From: Corythucha ciliata
Taxonomy: Eukaryota > Arthropoda > Insecta > Hemiptera > Tingidae
DNA length: 64,000 nt
Direction: 5' to 3'
Assembly (NCBI GenBank): GCA_038030265.1
Contig: CM075937.1
Coordinates: forward strand, 29,740,198 to 29,804,197
Part shown: positions 46,514 through 55,975 of the stretch, piece by piece
How positions within the stretch are numbered: the stretch's first letter is position 1
Layout: each line of letters starts with the position of its first letter
The notes under the pieces: model-generated
What the model was told of the DNA's origin: nothing
Database searches by the model: none
The model's input: the letters and a program-made list of their open reading frames with translations, nothing else
Program-made: the position numbers and the translations under genes

Positions 46514-46566
46514 GGAGCGATTGTGTTTCAGCGTATGCGACCGAAGCCGAACTTAGACCAACCATA

Positions 46567-47136
46567 CTAGGCTTGCAACAGGAAAATTTGTTTAATATTC
46601 AAGAAATTAAGCTCCTTATACAACCTAGCTGTAGAGTACAAATAGGGTTTTCCATACAAGACTTTCAATAGCCCATTTTGAAGCGTTTGGAGAGGTTTCA
46701 AATTACTTTTACAAGCACTACGGTATGCGATCAGACCGTAACTGAATAAAGATTCGGCATGTCCAAGATAGATTACTCTACGATAACAATCAAGGAGCAC
46801 CTTATTCAACATTTTAAAAGGATAAAACAGTCTTCGCATTTTCCTATACAGATTCATTACATGAGCTTTAAATTTGAAGTTGGCGTCGAATGTTACGCCT
46901 AAGTACTTACAATTTTCTGCCAAGGGGCAATAACTTACAATTACATGAAGATTCTAGTTGATTACAGGAGAAATTATGAAATCGTATTCGAAGTTCATCA
47001 TTAGGCAACTTACTAGGGACTATAGAGAAACGTATAACTGACGTTTTCGAAACATTTACACAAACTAAATTTCTAGAAAACCAACATTTCATTGCAAATA
47101 GGTCATTATTAATTCTCGAGACTAAATTCCTAATAT
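46567..47136 (-). pseudogene. Non-LTR retrotransposon reverse transcriptase, 3' part
   Basis: Two overlapping frames match the C-terminal half of a CR1/Jockey-type reverse transcriptase. The first contains NNDLFAMKCWFSRNLVCVNV and SKTSVIRFS (about 47105-47005). The second contains CKYLGVTFDANFKFKAHV and the thumb-like YRRVIYLGHAESLFSYGLIA (46923-46567). A frameshift near 46920-46960 separates them. The catalytic FADD region, endonuclease and ORF1 are absent, and the 5' side ends at a HINE-like terminus (47139). It is an inactive fragment. Confidence 0.82.
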
Positions 47137-47138
47137 GT

Positions 47139-47213
47139 ACTTCTGGGACGGCTTAGGGTATCCGTACGCGGAATGAAATGCACTCTTTTCGACCGCCAGC
47201 TGCCGGAGCGAAA
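47139..47213 (-). mobile_element. Solo 75-bp HINE-like terminus
   Basis: TACTTCTGGGACGGCTTAGG through CCGCCAGCTGCCGGAGCGAAA, the same terminal module as at 16284-16357, 37289-37357, 53549-53628 and 61990-62065. Here it stands alone and joins the reverse-transcriptase fragment to the truncated PIF/Harbinger transposase. Confidence 0.85.
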
Positions 47214-47215
47214 TT

Positions 47216-47888
47216 TTTTTTCAGCTTCGAATTATTAAAAATCGTTTGGTCGTGAACTGAACCTGACCACCGAGCAACCAAGTCAAGTATTTTAAGGTCG
47301 GCGGAAGACACAGTTTGTACGTTGAACGAGAAATATCCTTTCCTATTACGGAACGTTTCAGAGTGTTGGCCGCCAGGAGATTGAATTCGCACATGAGTAC
47401 AATCTATAGCTCCTATGACTTTTGGCACTTTGGCTTTGTTGTAGAATTTTCGTTGCGCCATCGATATTTCATCTTCGCCCGACGGCATTTTTATAAATTG
47501 AGGAGCAAGAGAAGCTATAGCGTGGGAAACCTGCCGCACGATGTTGCAAGCCGAACTTTTACTCATTCCACAGAAATCTCCCGCGGAAATTAACATCGTT
47601 CCTAGAGGGTAAAATCTTAGAGCTAAAAGAAGTTTGTCGATGGGTCGAATGGCGAAGTTTCTTTCGGTCGGAGATGCTATACGGTGCTCAATTGAAGAAA
47701 GGACGTGCAGAACTGTCCGCTTGTTCAACCGAAATCTTGCTACAAAGTCCGAAGTCGTCCCAAATATTCAAGTGGTCAACTCTTTCTCTCACAACGTAGG
47801 GTCTTCTCCTCCAGTTTAAAAACTCAATAAATAAATCGTCGTCGCTCGAAGACGACGTTTCCGAATCGTTCTCTCTTGCAAGGCTCAT
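47216..47888 (-). pseudogene. PIF/Harbinger transposase (HARBI1-like), truncated
   Basis: DDE-type transposase (DDE_Tnp_4 family). The N-terminal frame (47888-47688) encodes MSLARENDSETSSSSDDDLF and YVVRERVDHLNIWDDF. After a one-base frameshift near 47750-47740 the second frame continues with FRLNKRTVLHVLSSIEHRI, LLLALRFYPLGT, GDFCGMSKSSACNIVRQVSH and FIKMPSG, then the catalytic regions VIGAIDCTHVRI (first Asp) and SGSVHDQTIFNNSKL (second Asp). The reading stops there because a HINE-like terminus abuts it; the third acidic residue and the C-terminus are lost. The protein cannot be active, but it identifies a family that could have mobilised the many TWA-flanked MITEs nearby. Confidence 0.92.
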
Positions 47889-49471
47889 TTTGAATTTTCA
47901 AAAACACTATCATGCAATTCGTCAGATAATCTATTATCCACTAGTTTTATTCCAAGACAACTTTACCCGATGGTGATATTTGTTAATGATAAACACTTAT
48001 ATTACGTTAAGAATTAACCACCGGATAAATTAGACTTATTCGCCGGATAAAGTGCAGTGATAAACCGGCCCTATGCCGTTGCAAAACTGTCAGTCTAGCT
48101 CAGCGCTGAGTAAGTGTTTAATAATCCAACAAAACATGTTCCGAGGTGTTTCGATAGCCTTTTTCATCGCGATGAAACCTTTCTGGCCTCTTTTATTCAA
48201 AAATGCCATAAAAGTTCAACGATGGTTGACAAAAAAATGAAGAAAAGGAATATTATTAGTTTTTAAGCCATACAACTTGATTGATGTTTTATTTTTAGGG
48301 TTTTGGCTTATTACAATAATAAGCCAAAATCCTAAAAATAAAAAATTTATGAAGGAAAGGAAATTACTAACCTTCCGACAATGATAACGGGGAATTGAAA
48401 ACTCACAAATCACCGTTGGAAAATTCCAGTAAGCACTTAATTCTACCACTTAAGCACTTAATGAGACCAGTTTCAAGACTGTGTTCTCGGTTAAATTCAT
48501 GTCCCAAATTAAGGACTTTAATTAGCTATAAAATCCTTAGGCCCCAGATACAGCATGGCCGACTCCCGGACTCGTAAATAGGGGGTCAAATGCCATCATT
48601 TTGCACACCTTTAGTGACTATGTTCTTCTGGTTGAGTAGGACTGTCGCCATCACTCGAACTAAAATAATAGTCTAGGAAGAGGGTAGTTCTGGGAGGAAA
48701 AAACTCCGGGACTAAGTTTGATGAGTGATTTTAATGTTTTCAGGTGTGATGCATCCGAATTTCAACTTCGTCCAACGATACATCCCCGGCAACACGCTGA
48801 AATTTTAAAATTCCGTGTTATTTTTGCTTTTGCCATCGCAAGTAATAATTTTTAAAAATATGTTTCCCTCATATTCCTCGAGTTTTGACATGTCGTAAAT
48901 CTGAATTTCAACCCACCGACCCCCTAAAAGAGACGCTACAGTCTAAAAATAGGAAAATCTACAAAAACCCCCGATTCCTGTTATTTTTTCTATGTGACGT
49001 GCGATCAAAGCCGAAATTGAAATAGTTCACATTAGTTTCCCACATTTTCAGGTAATCTGAATCCGAAAATCAAATTTCTGGCCCCCTACGCTAAACGTCG
49101 TATCAAAAAATATTCTACGATACACAAATAACCTCACATTTCAGAATTTTTTAACAAGCTTTTCTTGTTTGCTATTTTTCAGTACAGTACAATTCGGTAA
49201 AAAATTGACTAAACCCAGACATTCAAAAGGAAATGACAATTTTTGGTGCAAATTGTTTGGTACCCTTCCCCCAAAGCAGCATGAAAAACTCCGTACGATT
49301 CTGCCTCGGGTTTGGGAACAGCTGTCGGTGGAAGTTGTACTTCGGTAGTTTTTCTGGAATAATTCTGTAACTATTGGGGTTAACAAAAAAAATGTACTGG
49401 ACCGAATTTGAAGAGCACAAAATTTTACACAAGAAACTGTGATGCGAGGTTTATAGTTCATATTTTCTAAT
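47889..49471. other. Interior of the composite element, no gene recognised
   Basis: Includes a short perfect hairpin at 48291-48338 (TTTTTAGGGTTTTGGCTTAT and its inverse around TTACAA). A 118-codon minus-strand frame (49141-49497) shows no known domain. Confidence 0.4.
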
Positions 49472-49600
49472 GGCGTTTTCCATTCAATGTAATACACTCG
49501 TGTGGTGTGAGTTTTTCCACCCGTCCTCTCTGAATTGAAATATATGTTTATGGAGAGGACGCTGCACTACACTTGAGTAGTGTGTTGAATGGAAATCCCT
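49472..49600. mobile_element. MITE, GGCGTTTTCC-ATTCAA variant
   Basis: GGCGTTTTCCATTCAATGTA and GTGTTGAATGGAAATCCC are inverted ends. CACCCGTCCTCTC near the middle matches the 40221-40360 family, while the centre TGTTTATGGAGAGGA matches the TAF10-intron copy. Confidence 0.7.
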
Positions 49601-49604
49601 ATAA

Positions 49605-50131
49605 GTTTGACGATTTTTAACGGAGGGGGGGAGAAAGGTCGGATGAGTCTAACCACGGAAAATTGTTCGGGAGGCAGTTGCGGGGTGCCTTCAATTTTTT
49701 TCAAGAAGATTCTATGAGCCTCTTGGTTTTTATGAGGGGGGCCCCATCAAATCCGTGTATTTCCTGTATTTTCTAAGTTTGACGATTTTTAGCGGAGAGT
49801 AGGAAGAGAGAGGTCGGATGAGGCTAACCACTGGCTATTGTTCAGGGGTAGTTGCGGGGTGCCTGTGATTTTTTTCAAAAAGATTCTAGGGGCCCTCTGG
49901 TTTTTTTTTGGGTGGGGGGGCAACTTGTAAAGTATAATAATTCCTCAACTTCGTTAAGTGGTTGACATCAAAATTTAGCGTCTTTTTGCTGTTCCTAGTC
50001 GTGATTATCGTCTGATTTTGCTGTCTCTAGACCGTATTTTGCTTTGTTATCTTTTATTTTTGCTGTCTCTAGAACACTAGTTGATATTCGAGGCCAAAAC
50101 GAGGCAAACTTCACACCCGTAAAAGTTCAAC
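49605..50131 (-). repeat. Right arm of the composite element
   Basis: Inverted copies of the left-arm tandem unit (CGGGGTGCCTTCAATTTTTT, GGTTTTTATGAGGGGGGCCC, GGTCGGATGAGGCTAACCAC), followed by two copies of TTTTGCTGTCTCTAGA and the terminal AAACGAGGCAAACTTCACAC. Confidence 0.8.
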
Positions 50132-50734
50132 CGACAACGACAACGACAACTACGAGAGATAAGATAAAGACTCCTTCCTTGTTCAGTGTTTACTGGTAAC
50201 GTGGTAACCGGGCAATCGTCATCGCGAGGAACTCCATGCTTAATGACGTCACTGGGGGGTACTGTATTGTTTCATAGAACAGTAGAACATGTCAAACGTT
50301 CGTTGTTCAACTGTGATAATAGTCAACCGGGGCTGAACATTTATCTCTTATCAGCTTTGAATACTTTTCTCTGTCAGCATCTGGTCTGGAGCCAGCAAGT
50401 TTGGACAGTTAATATAGTGAGATTTCCTGTCAATTGTATAAACAAACATGAGTCAGTGCAAAAAACCGCCGTTCTAAATTTTAATATGTTGATTGTTCGT
50501 GTACAACCAAGTTTGCAGCCTCGAAAGGCTGAAGCTTTCTTCATGGCGCTCAATCAATGTCACTTGATTTGAGAAATTCCTCGTGCTCATAGAATTTTCC
50601 TTGGGGTCCTCTGCAGTTCCAGGTGCAAATTTTGAGACCATTGGGAGCGACATTCATAGTCCAATTAGTTTGGGGAGGAGTTGGGTGAGTGTTGCGACGA
50701 GAGGTTGAACGAGGGAAAGTAATTGGTCGATCTT
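50132..50734. other. No gene; fragment of the 3-kb foldback family
   Basis: TTAATATGTTGATTGTTCG and CCAAGTTTGCAGCCTCGAAA at 50480-50530 match the left arm of the foldback at 3017-4105. A 128-codon frame (50186-50572) overlaps this and shows no known domain. Confidence 0.45.
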
Positions 50735-51040
50735 TTAGAGGAGAAGGGCAATATTTATTTCGGAATCGGTGTGAGTTAATTTTGATGTTGAATTACATGC
50801 TGCATGGGCGTAAGATTCGGGTTTTGAGCTCGATTTTGATTTATTGGGATTGGTAACGTTCGTGGGTGACTGAGCCAATGGGATTCTTAAGGCCGAAGGA
50901 AATTCTTTCGACTTTTGGAGCTGGACGTGTACGGGGGATCCTTTATAATTAGCTGCATGCGCTCCACGACAATTAGTACAGATTGGGGTCGCATCTGGAC
51001 GTCTTAGACACAGGTGTTTGTCTGCTTCATCCGGCCCCAT
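50735..51040 (-). pseudogene. Retrotransposon ORF1 (gag) zinc-knuckle fragment
   Basis: Reads ADKHLCLRRPDATPICTNC, then RGAHAANYKGSPVHVQLQK and a Ser/Pro-rich tail. This resembles the last zinc knuckle of Jockey/I-type gag proteins, in which C-x2-C-x4-H-x4-C is followed by a Pro-rich stretch. The last cysteine is replaced by Ser (KGS), consistent with decay. No upstream knuckles in frame. Family assignment is from the motif only. Confidence 0.6.
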
Positions 51041-51359
51041 GGTTGGGCGGGGGCTGTGGATTTTTGGGTGTGATGAGATGAAATGAAATAATGAGATCCA
51101 AAAGAAATAAAAAGTAAATAGTTTTGATAAAATTGTTTGAACCGGATAAGAATGTACAAAAAAACAACAAAAGCGCATAACCTTTCACTCTCAGAGCTAA
51201 AACTGAATTAATTCTTGCCAAATTATTTGGCATATTGATGAATATAGTCAATTCTTCCGGAATCGAAGTTGAAATAGGTCAGTTGAAATCAATAGGTCGA
51301 AATAAAGATTTCAATTTTTCCAAAACTTGGAAAATTGAAACGCAGCTTACAAACCTTAT
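51041..51359. other. No gene recognised
   Basis: AT-rich spacer; nothing supported. Confidence 0.4.
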
Positions 51360-52373
51360 AGACCAAGAGCTAGCGACGTAAAAAGTGCAACCATTTGCTT
51401 TCTTTTCTTACCCGGCGCATAAAATCGAGAATATTTCTCCAATAGTGGGAAAAATTGTCTGCCTCCATTTGGACGTGGCGAAACCGGTGGCAGACGGCAG
51501 TGGCCGGCATGTGGACGGTGTGACGGCTTGTTGGGAGAAGTAACAAAAATTCCGACCAGTCGGCAAAGACGTTTTATACTCGTGATAACGCATTGGAAAA
51601 TATTGGGAAATGAATATTACGTTTCATGCTAACGGGTCTTGCGGGTGCGAGCCAAAGGAAAAGTCGGAAAAGTAGAAAACCCCTTTGATTTGAAGTACCG
51701 CTTGTCGGTGTCAGGGTATATGGGACCTATTAGAAGGAGAGGGATAACAATTCTAGTATCGAATCCGTTTTATTTTTTCTATGCATTATGAAAGATCGCA
51801 TCGGCTGTACTCTGATTTACGGCGCATGGAAAATGCGTACTATGAATTTTCATATTTCGTGGTGACCACCACGAAACCATAATTTTACACACGCTGCAGC
51901 CTAAATATTTTTTGGGGTGTGTTCTTACCTGAAGTGGCACTGTTTTTCTATGATAGCATAAAAACTGTTTATCATAGATTTTTTATTATATTTTTTCCAG
52001 ATTTCTCATCCTATTTTCCCCCAGAAAACAGTACCCTGGCACCGAAAACCGATACTTCAAATTAGAGGGTTTTAAACTTTCACGACTTGGCCATTGGCTC
52101 GACGCCATAGAACCTAATAGCAATAAATGTAATATTCAATTCCCCGTATTTTTCAATGCGTAATCACGTGAATAGAACGTCTTCGCCGTCTGATCGGAAT
52201 TTGTGTTACTTCTCCCCACAAGTGAATCTCTGATGTCGTCTGCCACCGGAATCGTCACGTCCAAATGAAGGCAGAAAATTTTTCCCACTATTGGGGAATT
52301 ATTCTCGATTTTATGCGCTGGGTAAGAAATTATGCAAATGGTTGCACTTTTTACGTCGCTGGCTCTTGGTCTA
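51360..52373. mobile_element. 1.0-kb foldback element with TTA duplication
   Basis: Ends TAGACCAAGAGCTAGCGACG and CGTCGCTGGCTCTTGGTCTA are inverted, and TTA flanks both sides (51357-51359, 52374-52376). Arms of ~360 bp include AAAAAGTGCAACCATTTGC, TGGGAAAAATT, GTCTGCCTCCATTTGGACGT and GTGGCAGACG, with their inverses at 52230-52350. The spacer is AT-rich (51730-52010). No transposase. Confidence 0.85.
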
Positions 52374-52509
52374 TTAGAAATGAAAGATCTTGATATTTGA
52401 GGGCTTATTGACGGAAAAGCTGGAACATGTGTCTTCTTTATATTATTGAAGGAGAGTTTACAACGAAGTGTCTAGACATGCACTTCTGTCTGGACATTGT
52501 TAAGTGTAA

Positions 52510-52651
52510 AGCCGGGTACACACATGTGGTACTTGCCAAGTAACGAGCAACACGTCGGAATTTCTCAGCTGGTTGGATTCTAGGCAATTGCTAGAAATTG
52601 ATTGAATATTTTGCAAATTACTTGGCAAGTACCGCATGTGTGTATCCGGCT
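52510..52651. mobile_element. PIF/Harbinger-like MITE, TAA duplication
   Basis: AGCCGGGTACACACATGTGG with TACTTGCCAAGTAA at the left is inverted at the right (TTACTTGGCAAGTA, CATGTGTGTATCCGGCT). TAA flanks both sides (52507-52509, 52652-52654). Confidence 0.9.
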
Positions 52652-52654
52652 TAA

Positions 52655-53548
52655 AGTGTCAGACATAAATTTCTGCATCTGTATAAACTCTGATAAAAAT
52701 GTCTGGAAGTTTGTGTTTAAACAAGGAAATTTGTGTCTGACACAATTTCAAGAAATAAGTGTCACGGGACACTTCGTCGGTGTAAGCGCACCTTATGAAT
52801 CTAAGAAACAAATTAAAAATGAAATCCGTCGACTCCCTCCCCCGCCCCCAGGACTACCTATTCACCCTGTCTGGACGAATTGCATCAATTCGTACATTTA
52901 AAATGACATCAAATTCAATTCGTAATCGTCACCTTTGAAAATACTTTGCGGGCAATCCTATAACACTTTCCTGACCTCTGTGATTTTTGTCCTCTCCAAA
53001 CAGCATTAGTGGTCCAGGTATTGAATAGGTAGTAATTATTTTTAGGTTCTATTGGGAACAGGAATGTTATCGTTGTTGAAGTGTTCAGTAATGAGTACAT
53101 TACCATAATGCGTGGGTTTCATGAAACAAAGAGAGCCTGAGTTATAAATTAACGATATTTTTATTCTGAAGTTTTTGAAAGTAAAGGGCTTGGCTAGAAG
53201 CCTCTGCGGAAGAATAAAAAAAGCCCTTCCATTCCTACTTCTTTAGAATAGTGAAGGCGTAATGGTGTGAGGCAAAGAGGGAAAGAGGTAAAGTGAGCAA
53301 TGGGGATGACACCCCGGAAGGGTGAAAAGAAGAAGAACAATAATAACCCACCCCCTTTTTTTCTCATCTTCCCCTTTCATTAAAATTACGGGATTAAGTT
53401 TGTGCTGCGCAAAAGCCTTTGCGTGTCTTCCCCATGGTGAAGACTAAGGAGAGTTGTAAAGACCAAAAACCCTAGGAATAAGAGGGTGCGTCGAAACAAC
53501 TTGCATAAAACAAAAGCAAATCAAGAAGAGTCTCAGCAGAATAAAAAA
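52655..53548. other. No gene recognised
   Basis: AT-rich and purine-rich spacer (53170-53400); nothing supported. Confidence 0.4.
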
Positions 53549-55671
53549 AATTTCGCTCCGGCAGCTGGCGGTCGGAAAGAGTGCATTTCATTCCGTGTAC
53601 GGATACCCTAAGCCGTCCCAGAAGTAATAATTTTGATACCATAATTTGTTTCATTAAGCCGAACTTCTTCCTCTATTTTCACCCCCCTCTCTTCAAAAAT
53701 GTCGAAAAGTGTCGGTAGCGTCTAGAACCAACTGGTGAATTGTAGTGATTTTTTGACCATTTCAACCCCTATTCCCCCCCTCCACCTTGACCGATTTGGC
53801 CCAAATGCGATACCGACCAGGGTCTTACGACTTCTGATTTTTGTGCCAAAGCGCGTACCGCTAAATTGATTTCTTCGAGAGTTATCGTGCTAACAAGACC
53901 ACACACTTACTTCCACTCCGGGAGCAACACCCCCTCCCCGTCAACTTTTTCAAAAAATTAAAATGGGAATCAAAGGCTACTTTAACATGGAGTATTCGTA
54001 CTGAATATGATGCTTCTAGAATCAACTGGTGATTTATAGTGATTTTTTGACAATTTCAACCCCTATTCCCCCCCCTCCACCTCGACCGATTTGGCCCAAA
54101 TGCAATACCGACCGGGATCTTATGACTTCTGATTTTTGTACCAAAGCGCGTTCCGCTAAATAAATTTCTTCGAGAGTTATCGTGCTAACAAGAAAACGGC
54201 CATAAGCTTGTAAATAAACCAATATAAAGGGTGATTCAGGAGGAAATGCATATACTGAAGTATGTTGTAGTACTAAGTATTTGCGACAAAAATGACCCTA
54301 TGAACATAGGGTTGCAAATGATTTCCTTCTGAGATATGCGTGCATTGTGTTTTTTCATTGACTGCCTACTTTTTTTTCCAAAAAATCGATTTTACGGCCC
54401 AACCACTGAGCTTAGAAAAAAACTGTTGACGGTTTTGAAAATACCACAAAATTTCAATTCAGAAAACAGTGTTTTGAACCGCTATAAACGAACTCAGTAT
54501 TTTTTATGATTTTCCACAAATGGTGAAAGTGACTTCTTTTAAATTTCTCCTATAATTCAGCGACGATTTCTGCCGAATTTATAATGCTTCTGATGTGGTC
54601 CCAATATCAGAAAAACATGTCCGTTCTGTGAGCTTTCCAATGACCTCCTCAAAGTTGATGGTGGTCCATTTTTGAGAGAGATATCACAGATAATATCCGA
54701 AAAAAACAAGGTATAAACGTGCAAAATCAGTAAGTTTGTCCCAGTAAAAATAAGCGTATTTGTGTGCCTTAAACGTGTTATTGTGCCTCGTGAAAGGCAA
54801 TTATTGCTTGGAATTCAGCCCAAAAATATCACTTTAACGCAATAAATGACAAATCATCCCCCTCTCCCACCGGGGGCTTAAAAATGGTGGGGCGTGGGAT
54901 TTGTCATTTATTGCGTTAAAGTGATGTTTTTGGAATGAATTTCAAGCAATAATTGCCTTTCACGAGGCACAATAACACGTTTAAGGCACACAAATACGCT
55001 TATTTTTACTGGGACAAACTTACTGATTTTGCACGTTTATACCTTGTTTTTTCGGATATTATCTGTGATATCTCTCTCAAAAATGGACCACCATCAATTT
55101 TGAGGAGGTCATTGGAAAGCCCAAAGAACGGGCATGTTTTTCTGATATTGGGACCATATCGGAAGCATTATTATAAGTTCGGCATAAATCGTCGCTGAAT
55201 TGTAGGAGAAATTTAAAAGAAGTCACTTTCGCCATTTGTGGAAAATCATAAAAAATACTGAGTTCGTTTACAGCGGTTCAAAACACCGTTTTCTGAAGTG
55301 AAATTTTGTGGACTTTTCAAAACCGTCAACAGTTTTTTTTCAAGCCCAGCGGTTGGGCCGTAAAATCGAGTTTTTGGAGAAAAAGTAGGCAGTCGATGAA
55401 AAAACACAGAAGGAAAGCATTTGCGACCCTATGTTCATAGGGTAATTTTGGTCGCAAATACTTAGTACTACAACATACTTCAGTATATGCATTTCCTCCT
55501 GAATCAGCCTGTATATATGAAGAAATATATAGATATATATATATGAATTCCGGATACCACTGAATTCGTGTTCTAGAGGTCCTGAAACATGAAAAAAACA
55601 TGCCATTACCCATGTTTGCCACCATCACGACGAGACCAATAGTGCATTTTGACATAAATGAAATGCACTAA
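53549..55671 (+). mobile_element. HINE-like element, copy 3, with foldback insertion
   Basis: Starts TTTCGCTCCGGCAGCTGGCG and ends with a GTGCATTTTGACATAAATG hairpin plus CACTAA. It contains two ~293-bp units (GTGCTAACAAG at 53888 and 54182) and, between the last unit and the (TA)n stretch at 55509-55545, the 1.3-kb foldback at 54227-55511. Confidence 0.75.
54227..55511. mobile_element. 1.28-kb near-perfect foldback element
   Basis: The arms (~620 bp each) are inverted and highly similar: GGTGATTCAGGAGGAAATGC, ACCCTATGAACATAGGGT, GGTGGTCCATTTTTGAGAGA and AAAGGCAATTATTGCTTG on the left all return inverted on the right. The loop around 54860-54890 is GC-rich (CCCACCGGGGG). TA flanks both ends. 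No coding capacity. Transcription through it would give a long hairpin RNA. Confidence 0.92.
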
Positions 55672-55935
55672 CAGCTTCTATGGAAGCTATCGCATAATTC
55701 ACATCCTAGTGAAATTCATCAAATTTGAAAACTTTCAGTATGTCTGATCGTGCACTTTCATATTCCTTCACAAAAATGGGCATGCCAATTTTCAGGCCAC
55801 TAGTGGGCCAGTATAGCCAAGACATTTTCGCGCAGAGATTTGTCAGGGGTGGTGGAGCGGTGAATAGCCTGGTCCGCGAAATAAATTAATGTTTTCAAAC
55901 TGATTACCTTGGCGTTGCTTTTTTCTTTCATTTAA
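55672..55935. other. No gene recognised
   Basis: Short spacer between HINE-like sequences; nothing supported. Confidence 0.4.
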
Positions 55936-55975
55936 AAAATGCACTATTGGTCTTGCCCTGACGGTGGCAAATTTT
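55936..55975 (-). mobile_element. Short HINE-like fragment
   Basis: AAATGCACTATTGGTCTTGC and GACGGTGGCAAA match the segment beside the terminal hairpin of copies 1-4. Confidence 0.6.

Larger units (their letters stand above)
45352..50131. mobile_element. ~4.8-kb inverted-repeat composite element
   Basis: The left end AGTTCAACGGGTGTGAAGTT with AGCCTCGTTT reappears inverted at the right end (AACGAGGCAAACTTCACACC, then CGTAAAAGTTCAAC, ~50095-50131). Both arms then carry copies of a 156-175 bp tandem unit (AGAATCTTCTTGAAAAAA, GGCACCCCGCAAC, GGGGCCCCCCTCATAAAAAC): about four in the left arm (45645-46330) and two, inverted, in the right arm (49605-49900). The interior holds a hairpin, a reverse-transcriptase remnant, a HINE-like terminus, a PIF/Harbinger remnant and a MITE. 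No encoded transposase clearly belongs to the outer element. Confidence 0.7.

Noticed and set aside
50186..50572. 128-codon frame
   Set aside because: Overlaps a fragment of the foldback family also seen at 3 kb and shows no known domain.
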